A DNA stretch of 15,820 nucleotides from CALBPI01 sp039815365 (GTDB lineage: Bacteria > Pseudomonadota > Gammaproteobacteria > Steroidobacterales > Woeseiaceae). The DNA is taken from the NCBI GenBank assembly GCA_039815365.1, contig JBCBZK010000079.1, positions 1 through 15,820 of the forward strand. The letters are read 5' to 3'. The notes beneath the pieces are model-generated. The model saw only the letters and a list, made by a program, of their open reading frames with translations, had not been told where the DNA came from and searched no databases. A program made the translations under genes and the position numbers. Shown piece by piece: positions 1 through 7,700 of the stretch (its first letter is position 1; each line of letters starts with the position of its first letter).

Positions 1-745
1 CGAACGGTGCACCCCAGGACGTTGCTTCAGACTCCCACGATCCGCGTGGACCAAACTCAGTCAAGATATACGGCTTGCTCGCTCCTGCCTCGCGCAACCT
101 TTCCGGCAGGCTCGCGGCGCCACCATAGGCGTTGATGCCATGGATATCGATGGCATCGCTCACCTCGTGCACAAAACGCACACGCGCACCGCCAATCTCG
201 GCAGTGACGGTCATCGTCGGATGATGTGGGTCTAGCGACTTCACAAGTGCCGCGGCTTCGTTAACGTGGGCCCAGATTTTCGGATCGTCGCCGTCGGCGA
301 AACCTTCCATCTCATTGCCAAGCACCCACAACAAGACAGCCGGATGATCACGATGCGCCAATACAGCATTGCGCACTTTCTCAAGCTGCGACGCTAGCTG
401 AGCCGGGTCTGAATAGTCGAAGCCGTGGCGTTCATGACCTAGCCAGATTCCCATCGCCACAGTGAGGCCGAGCGCATGAGCTTCATCAAGAATCGGACCG
501 GCACCATCGGTATCCCACAGGCGGATCGAATTAGCGCCTGCCTCTGCGGCTTCTTGCAGTCGCGAGTTGCCACCAACGCCTTTAACAACGTATGGCTGAC
601 CATCACGAAACAGCTGCCAACCACTCTCTGTGGCGCGCAGCTCAACCGGCACGGCGCTTCCGCGCGGCTTCTCGGCGGTCGCAGCCACAAGGCACGACAG
701 ACACAAAACAAAGAGTGCCAGTCGTGCGCTCCTAGGCCACATCAT
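1..745 (-). CDS. Exported GH2/GH-A-like glycoside hydrolase, 3' end outside the window
   Basis: The first 248 residues are visible; the frame is still open at base 1. The N-terminus has a signal peptide (Arg at 5 and 8, hydrophobic stretch about 9-22, likely cleavage after ATA near residue 24). A short β region (about 36-57, SGWQLFRDGQPYVVKGV) leads into a TIM-barrel-like domain. GNEMEG places the probable acid/base at E145, and LTEFG places the probable nucleophile at E230; this Asn-Glu/Glu pair is typical of clan GH-A (GH2/GH5-like). The start is the first of two adjacent ATG codons, 15 bases after the stop of the preceding lipoprotein gene, without a clear ribosome site, so translational coupling is likely. 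Its opening and catalytic motifs parallel the hydrolase half of the fusion protein encoded at 1539-4724. The substrate is inferred from context to be a β-glucan or its oligosaccharides; the exact family is uncertain. Confidence 0.85.
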   Translation of the reverse strand, partial: MMWPRSARLALFVLCLSCLVAATAEKPRGSAVPVELRATESGWQLFRDGQPYVVKGVGGNSRLQEAAEAGANSIRLWDTDGAGPILDEAHALGLTVAMGIWLGHERHGFDYSDPAQLASQLEKVRNAVLAHRDHPAVLLWVLGNEMEGFADGDDPKIWAHVNEAAALVKSLDPHHPTMTVTAEIGGARVRFVHEVSDAIDIHGINAYGGAASLPERLREAGASKPYILTEFGPRGSWESEATSWGAPF

Positions 746-760
746 CGCAACGAAGAAAGT

Positions 761-1507
761 CTACCCGCCGGTGATGATGACGAGTCCATCAGCAAAGTCT
801 GGTGGGTTCGCCGGGCGATACGTGAAACCCCACTCGGCCAGTACCGATTGGGCGCGCAACGGATCACCCGGTATCAAACGTACGAACCCGGTAGCGGCTG
901 TGCGATACAGCGCATCCGCCGTTAACTCATTGAGCGTCACCGAGAATGGGATCGGATTGCCTTGGGGATCAAGATCGCCGCAACAGGAGAAAAACACCAC
1001 TGACCCAAAGAAGTTATCAAGCACAGATCGGTAAGCGCGCAACGCTTGCTCCTGAATCAGTGGATCGCTGTTCGCGTCAAAGAGTTCGTGCAGCGCAAGG
1101 GCTGTGAAGTATTGATTCTCGCCGGACGGACGGCGCGCCAGCGCTGTCGCCCAAAGATAGAATCTTGCTTTGGCGCCCGTTGGCCCTTGCGGCAACCCGG
1201 CGGCCAAATCAAACTTGGTTTGGGCATCAGGATTGTTGGCATCGAACTCACCGATTGTCACGGTGACGAATGGATTCTCGGGATCCCCCAGAACGCAGGT
1301 CTCGGTGTAGATCGCGACATCGGCGCACGCGAGATTTAGCAACGTGTCAGAAGGCAGCAACACTTCGTTAAACAACGTGCCGTCGTCAGCGTCTTTTTCA
1401 CCGCCGCTACCACAAGCGGCCAGACCAAGCGTCACCGTCGCTATCGCAGCAGCTGATGCGCGTCTTACACCTTTCGAGAAAGAAAAAAGTTTTTGTAATT
1501 TGTGCAT
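761..1507 (-). CDS. Lipoprotein of unknown function in the glucan-degradation operon
   Basis: This is a 248-residue protein that I do not recognise. A basic N-terminus is followed by a hydrophobic segment and the lipobox LAAC, with the lipidated Cys at 32; +2 is Gly, which by the usual rule sends it to the outer membrane. The start at 1507 is chosen over an in-frame ATG at 1594 because it has GAGGAAAG about 6 bases upstream, gives a normal-length lipoprotein signal, and avoids overlap with the preceding gene. The middle (about 112-170) looks helical, resembling two TPR-like hairpins (ARFYLWATALARR, then YFTALALHELF and QALRAYRSVLDNF). There are Cys residues at 61, 71, 175 and 176, two of them adjacent. 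It lies 31 bases after the hydrolase-barrel fusion and 15 bases before another hydrolase. That position suggests a partner or assembly factor for one of these surface proteins, but this is only inference. Confidence 0.85.
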   Translation of the reverse strand: MHKLQKLFSFSKGVRRASAAAIATVTLGLAACGSGGEKDADDGTLFNEVLLPSDTLLNLACADVAIYTETCVLGDPENPFVTVTIGEFDANNPDAQTKFDLAAGLPQGPTGAKARFYLWATALARRPSGENQYFTALALHELFDANSDPLIQEQALRAYRSVLDNFFGSVVFFSCCGDLDPQGNPIPFSVTLNELTADALYRTAATGFVRLIPGDPLRAQSVLAEWGFTYRPANPPDFADGLVIITGG

Positions 1508-1538
1508 GTGTCTTTCCTCAGCAAACGTTGCTTTACGC

Positions 1539-4500
1539 TCAGAAATGGAGTGTGAAGTAAGCAACCGTCTGGAAAATAAAATCATTCTCGCCATTCAGGA
1601 ATTCATCGTCCGGTGAGTTTTCATCATTCGTACGTAACAGCGTTCGGACACCAATTTTGGTAGCAAAACGTTCATCACGCTGGTCGAGCAACATTGAATA
1701 ATCGAGTTTGTATTGCTCCGGGAACGTCACGTTGAATTGACGATGAAAGTCATAAGGCCCCCAAGCATCTTTCTTGTAATACCCCTCAAGCACGTGCTTA
1801 CCATTCCAGACCGCTTTGCCATGTAACTCGAAGTAGTCACGGGTGCCGCCATCCGGATCGCCGGTAGACTGGTTGAAGCCGCGAATGATCGTCGCGATGT
1901 AACGTGCAGAACTTGTGGGGTTGAACACCATCCGGCTAGACAACGTCCACACATCTTCTGCCGGCAATCCGCGACCGAACGAGGCATTCACCAACGCTTC
2001 TTCAAAGAAGAACAAGTTGGCATCAGTGGGTGTTGGGTAGCTGGTGTAGTTAGCACCTACGTTGAATGCAAACTTCGCATCTTCGCGCCAGTCGTTATCC
2101 CACTGATAGAACGGTGTGGCGCCCGTCGGATCCCAAGTCACAAACAACTCGGCAGAGCGTGCTTCGCGGTTATCAAGGACCGCAAACGGATCACTGTCAC
2201 GATCGCGCGGTGCAATCCCAGGGTTCAGAATGCCGCCAGCACGAATACCAGGTTCGACAAACGGGTTGGCATGCACGAGATTATCGCGGTAAAGCACTCG
2301 CGGGAACACCATCAGGTTGCCAAAATTCATCATCGACCCGGCTTCAAACACCTGCTTGTTGCCGAGGCCGGAGTACGGCAAACGCGTACCGAACTCTCGC
2401 AGCGGACCGCCGGATTCTGCGACCAGCCCGGCATACTCAGCAGCGACATACGACAACGAACCCAATAGCGGGAACGTCAGCTTGCCCTTGATACCCAGAG
2501 TATCCTCGAAGCTGATCTCATCCACGAAAATGTTGCCGTCGTCGAATCGGTCATAGACTTCGTCAATACGCTCCGGCGCAGAGATAATGCCACCGACTTC
2601 CAACTTGACCCCTTCGGCGATATTGGTCTCAGCATACAGCGTGGTTTGACGTGACTGACGTACGGTTGCGCCAGCCGCGCCGGTCGCCTGACCAAGCCGT
2701 GCAAGGTCTTCTGCGTGAATAAATGTCCAGTCGATCGGGCCCGTGTCAAAGTCGTACTTGACGATCGCTTTCGGGTTGGCACCCCAATAAATTTCCGGAC
2801 CAGCAACAACCGTCAATCCTTCGAACTTCCCTTTACCGACGAACTCGATACCTTCCGGCGCCTTGCCGTTCCAGATATCGATACCATCAATATCAGTCGC
2901 CTCAACCATCAAGCCGTACATATCGCCTTCGTATTTCCAGTGATAGCGTGGGGTATGGTAGAACGCGGTCGTATCGAAGTTATCGCCTTTGTAAGTCGCT
3001 TCAAAATCATAGATTTCAATACGCTCTCGATCATTGAAGATCTGCGTACCAACAACGTCGGTGTTTGGAATGACGTTGTTCGGGCCACTCGCCTGCACAA
3101 TGATTGGCAAACCACGACGCCCATACTGAATCTCGAGTGGCTCCTTGTCGGCTACATCACCCAGAACGTTGATGCTGAACTGCCCTTCGAGGCGTTCGTT
3201 CGGCTTGAAGCCAAAGTCCAGAAACACCATTTGGCCGCTCTGGAATTCGACGCCGTTTTCGCCGTCGATACGTACGTCTTGCTCGCTACCTTTTGTCAAA
3301 AATTCAACGCGCAGCTCGCCGCCTTCGAAATACAGTTTCTGTTTGCTCTCGGTACTCTCGCTTTTGAGCTGCCGCACTTCACCTTTGAGGCTCAGGTAGT
3401 CCATGTTGATATCGGCAATCGATTGGTTCATCGCGCCTTTCTTGAACATGTACGGATCCATGCTCCAGATTTCCGATAGCACGTCATAAGCAGTACGTGG
3501 CCGCGCGGTATAGACACCTTCAGAGTTTGCAGGGCCGAGGGCCGCGATACCAAACCACTCCTCGTTCATGTTGTTCTTACCGGCTGCGAAATCGAACTGG
3601 TAAGCCTCGTTCGACCAGGAAGCGTTGTTATCTTGCGTATCGAGGTTCTCTTCCTGCAAGTACTTCCACCACTCATCGCGCCATTCAAAGACAAAGCCGC
3701 CAATCGCATTGCCTTCTTCACCATTGCCGGCAGCCTTGTTGTACATTTCCTGCCATTGAGCTTTGAGAATAGTCGCCTGTGCGAGTTGATCTTCTTCCAG
3801 TGTGCGCGCGTTATACGCATCGCTGCCAAACTCGAAGAACACGACTGGCAGATCAAGTTTTTCGTCAACCTCTGCCCACAGCGATGTAAAGCTGGTTCCG
3901 CGGTAGACATTGCTACCGAGAATGTCGAGATCGGGACACAGCTCCGCGATCAGATCGATGTATTGAATGTCGCCATTTACGATCGAGAACGGGTGATTGG
4001 GGTCCATCGCTTTACCGGCAGCCATGACTTCGTTGAACAAGCTGTACAGGAATCGTGCCTTAGCTGTGTTCTGTTCACCTTCCGGCAAATTTTCAATTTC
4101 GAAGCTTGACCACGACAAGCCGTAGTTGCTCTCGTTGCCAAAAGCAAACATCAAAACGCCCGGTACGTTTTTATACTGATCGACAAACTCCAGCATGTCC
4201 TTCAGCAGGGTTGCACGTGTTAGCGGATCAGAGTAATCGGTGAAGGGCACCCAGCGACCGCCGATGGAATAACCGTAACGCCCCATCAGTGGGTTGATCA
4301 CGCTCATGATGCCGTGTTCACGATAAATGTAGGTCACCCATTTTGGAGGGATCATGCCGAAACTACGGATGGTGTTCACGCCACCGGCCTTCATCAGACC
4401 GAAATCGTAATCCAGCACTTTGCGGATATAGTCGTCGCCTTTGTCCCACAGATTGTAGGTGTAGTTTTGACCGCGAGGCGTGTAACCCCAGACGACACCC

Positions 4501-4724
4501 TTAACGTAGTAATCCTCCCCGTTCACTTTCAGCTTCCAGCCATCCTCACTCTTTTCGGTGGTGACAACGTCAGCTGCGTGTGCAACGGCGCCTATCGATA
4601 ACAGCCCGCACAGCAACACCGCTGCCAGCCGACGTGAGGTAGCAAAACCCCGGAATAAACGTGAATCCACCATAGCGGCTACTCTTTTTGTTTGTCTGTG
4701 CACTGTCGATGTATGCGAAATCAT
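1539..4724 (-). CDS. Fusion: GH-A-like glycoside hydrolase plus C-terminal outer-membrane β-barrel
   Basis: The product is about 1061 residues. From this start, a basic N-terminus and hydrophobic core (about 32-48) end in AHA-A at about residue 50, a Sec signal with a long n-region. Residues about 56-425 are a TIM-barrel-like hydrolase domain: MFAFGNESNYG gives the probable acid/base E198 and VVFFEFGSD the probable nucleophile E298; FVFEWRDEWWK is an aromatic-rich loop. A charged, possibly coiled-coil linker (about 432-462) follows. Residues about 465-1061 consist of alternating short β segments rich in aromatic residues and end in VAYFTLHF, with hydrophobics at -1, -3 and -5 and terminal Phe, the signature recognised by the BAM complex. 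GGGGG lies 8 bases before the chosen ATG, 13 bases after the preceding stop; an ATG at 4673 would give a more compact signal peptide. Frame continuity over both halves argues for a genuine fusion. The likely role is hydrolysis of β-glucan by an enzyme anchored to its own barrel; transport through the barrel is untested. Confidence 0.85.
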   Translation of the reverse strand: MISHTSTVHRQTKRVAAMVDSRLFRGFATSRRLAAVLLCGLLSIGAVAHAADVVTTEKSEDGWKLKVNGEDYYVKGVVWGYTPRGQNYTYNLWDKGDDYIRKVLDYDFGLMKAGGVNTIRSFGMIPPKWVTYIYREHGIMSVINPLMGRYGYSIGGRWVPFTDYSDPLTRATLLKDMLEFVDQYKNVPGVLMFAFGNESNYGLSWSSFEIENLPEGEQNTAKARFLYSLFNEVMAAGKAMDPNHPFSIVNGDIQYIDLIAELCPDLDILGSNVYRGTSFTSLWAEVDEKLDLPVVFFEFGSDAYNARTLEEDQLAQATILKAQWQEMYNKAAGNGEEGNAIGGFVFEWRDEWWKYLQEENLDTQDNNASWSNEAYQFDFAAGKNNMNEEWFGIAALGPANSEGVYTARPRTAYDVLSEIWSMDPYMFKKGAMNQSIADINMDYLSLKGEVRQLKSESTESKQKLYFEGGELRVEFLTKGSEQDVRIDGENGVEFQSGQMVFLDFGFKPNERLEGQFSINVLGDVADKEPLEIQYGRRGLPIIVQASGPNNVIPNTDVVGTQIFNDRERIEIYDFEATYKGDNFDTTAFYHTPRYHWKYEGDMYGLMVEATDIDGIDIWNGKAPEGIEFVGKGKFEGLTVVAGPEIYWGANPKAIVKYDFDTGPIDWTFIHAEDLARLGQATGAAGATVRQSRQTTLYAETNIAEGVKLEVGGIISAPERIDEVYDRFDDGNIFVDEISFEDTLGIKGKLTFPLLGSLSYVAAEYAGLVAESGGPLREFGTRLPYSGLGNKQVFEAGSMMNFGNLMVFPRVLYRDNLVHANPFVEPGIRAGGILNPGIAPRDRDSDPFAVLDNREARSAELFVTWDPTGATPFYQWDNDWREDAKFAFNVGANYTSYPTPTDANLFFFEEALVNASFGRGLPAEDVWTLSSRMVFNPTSSARYIATIIRGFNQSTGDPDGGTRDYFELHGKAVWNGKHVLEGYYKKDAWGPYDFHRQFNVTFPEQYKLDYSMLLDQRDERFATKIGVRTLLRTNDENSPDDEFLNGENDFIFQTVAYFTLHF

Positions 4725-4737
4725 CTGAACCGCCCCC

Positions 4738-7700
4738 TTAGCTACCGTCGCCGAAAGTGACGTTGTCAAAGTAGACAACATTCTCCTGCGTACGCGCCTC
4801 GAAGTCCGGGAAGACGATAAACCCTGTGATATCGGTGTTGTTGGGATCTCCGATCACACCAGAGAAGTCAAATGTCAGCTCCTCCCATTGATCAGTGACT
4901 GTGTTCGGCACAAGGATCTCGCCAGTCGAGCCACCGATTCCATTTTCGAACTTGATCCCGACGTTACTGATCACCGACTTCCAGACCATTATCGTTACTG
5001 TACTGTTCGTTGCATCTAGCGTGAATGTTGCCAGATCACTCGTGATCGTTCCTGCGAACGGTTGACCCGCTTGCCGAGCCGTAAACTGAGCAACCGTCGC
5101 CGAGGTGTTGATACCGGTTGCGTCTGGGTTCGCAATAAACTCGAGCGCCGGATTATCAACATTCTCGAACACGCTCCATGTAAAGCCCGCACCGGTGCTG
5201 GCCGACTCGAAGTCGATAGCAGCGCTAGTGCTGCCACCGCCACCACCGCCGCCACATCCAGACGTCAGCGTGATGTCGTCAAAATAGAACGTCCAATTCT
5301 CAGGATCGGTGGCCGCCGCGCCGGCAGTACCCAGATCAAAAATCAAGGTAATGCCGTCAGTGCCGTTGCCGGCCAACGCCCCAAAGTCGAAGCACAACGT
5401 CTCCCAACCTGTACCGCCGTGATCGACGGAGATCTCTCCGATAGGACCGCCTTCGAGTTTGAAAAGAACAGGTACAACGCGTGTCGCCCGCACGTTCATC
5501 GTGAACGCCGAGTTCGCTGGTAAATCGAACGTACCGCCAAGATCAAGCGTCGTGCCGCCGAAGACTTCACCAGCGAATTTCTGCATTTGCCCAACCTGAG
5601 CGCTGCTATTGCCCATCATGTCAGGGTTAGCAACAACGGCGCCTTGCCCGCCACCGAAACCGCCGCCATCGCGGAAGACATAGCTTGAAATGTCGGCTTC
5701 AAAGTCAACCGGCAACACGGCGCTGCTGCCACCGCCACAACTACTAACCTGATCAATGTCATCAGCAAAGAACGTCCAGTTAGCCGCGTCGGTTGCAGCC
5801 GCACCAGCAGTGCCGTTATCGAAGATAAAGGTAATGGCTGTTGCCGGATCACCGCTGGTCGTGCCCGTGAAGTCAAAACACAGAACCTCCCAACCAGTGC
5901 CGCCATGCGTGACCGTGCGTTCCTGATTCAATCCTTCTAGTTTGAACAACACGTCTACAGAGCGCGTTGCATACACTTTTACTTGATAGGCTTCGCCTGC
6001 CGAGAAGTCGACAGTTCCAGCCAGGTCTAGTGTGCTACCACCGAATGTTTCGCCGGCGAATTTCTGGAACTGCGCCACACTCGCACTGGTGTTAATACCA
6101 CTGGTATCGGGGTTGTTCGCAATCATCGCAACGCCACCACCAAAGTCATTGAACGTGAACGTCCCGCCACCCTCAAAGTCCGTACTCGCATCTGCCGTCG
6201 GGCCGGTGCCGCCACCGCCGCCGGTAGCCTCGCCAGAGAACGTCACGTTATCAAAATAGATCACGTTCTCCTGAGTGCGCGCGTCAAAGTCAGGGAAGAT
6301 CACAAGCCCAGTGATGTCCGTGTTATTGGGATCGCCAATTACTCCTGAGAAATCGAACGTCAGCACTTCCCATTGGTCAGTGAGCGTATTCGCGACAAGA
6401 ATCTCTCCGGTCGACCCACCCGCAGCATTCTCAAACTTAACGCCGACGTTGCTAATCACTGACTTCCAGACAGCCAGGGTTACCGTGCTGTTTGTCGCAT
6501 CCAGTGTAAACGTCGGTAAGTCACTCGTGATCGTACCTGCGAACGGCTGCCCTGCCTGGCGTGCTGTGAACTGGGCAACGGTCGCTGAAGTATTCGCTCC
6601 GCTCGCATCCGGGTTCGCGATGATCTCAAGTGCCGGGTTATCGACGTTCTCGAACACACCCCACGTAAAGTCGGCACCTGTTGTTGGTGACTCGAAATCA
6701 ACTGCCGCACTGGCCATGCCACCGCCACCGCTGCCGCCACCCGTATCGCAACTGGTACCTTGCTCAATGTCATCGAAATAGAATGTCCAGTCGTCAGGGT
6801 TATTGGTCGCATCACCGACAACACCAAGATCGAAGATGAACGTAATTGCCGCGGAGACTGGGCCTGCTGTGTTACCACTAAAGTCGAAACACAATGATTC
6901 CCAACCGCCGCTGCCAGAATGGCTCACCGAACGTTCTTGATTCAAGCCTTCAAACTTGAACAACACCGGTACTTCGCGCGTTGCCCAGACTTTCATCGTA
7001 AAAAACTCGCCAGCAGAAAAATCAACGTTACCGTCGAGCGCCAGCGTGCTACCTCCGAAGTCAGCGGCAGCAAACTTCTGCATACGCGCCGTTTGTGCGC
7101 TGGTATTGATGCCGCTCATATCAGGGTTAGCAATCACGGTAGACGCGCCACCGCCGAAACCTGCGTCCGGGCCAAAGTCGTAGCTCATCGGATCGTCTTC
7201 AAACGCCACCGGGAACGATGCTGCGGGGACGCCGCAGTCCGCAACTTGCTGGATGTCGTCGAACAAGAACGTCCAGTCATCCGGGTTGTTCGTTGCATCG
7301 CCGTTAACGCCATTGTCGAAAATGAACGTGATTGCCGATGTGGCCGGACCCGCACTGTCGCCGGTGAAATCGAAGCACAGGGTCTCCCATGCACCACCGC
7401 CACTATGCGTCAGCACACGCTCTTTATTGAGACCTTCAAATTTGAATAAGACCGGCACTGCGCGTTGCGCCCAGACCTGCATCGTGAATGCTTCGCCATT
7501 ATTGAAGTCGACAGCCTCAGACAGTGCCAACGTGCTGCCACCGAACACTTCAGCCGGGAACTTCTGCATCTGTGCTGTTTGCGCGCTGGTGTTGGTTCCC
7601 GTCATCTGCGGGTTTGCGATCACGGTGCTTGCACCGCCACCAAAACCTGCGTCCATACCAAAATCGTAAGTGGCCGGATCTGCTTCAAAGTCTACAGCCA

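Noticed and set aside
439..1034. Overlapping open frames around the start of the left-edge hydrolase and the lipoprotein gene
   Set aside because: They are shadows in other frames; the minus-strand frame from 745 to the edge carries a signal peptide and GNE/TEFG catalytic motifs, and the frame from 1507 carries a lipobox.
1508..1594. Longer start (ATG at 1594) for the 248-residue lipoprotein
   Set aside because: It would place 29 extra residues before the lipoprotein signal and overlap the fusion gene; the ATG at 1507 has a clear GAGGAAAG site.
2715..3479. 254-codon open frame on the plus strand opposite the barrel region
   Set aside because: No ribosome site, no recognisable domain, and the minus-strand frame is continuous with signal peptide, catalytic motifs and a terminal-Phe barrel signal.
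4725..4781. Longer start (ATG at 4781) for the hydrolase-barrel fusion
   Set aside because: It overlaps the end of the scaffold gene and pushes the signal peptide about 50 residues in; the ATG at 4724 follows GGGGG at normal spacing.
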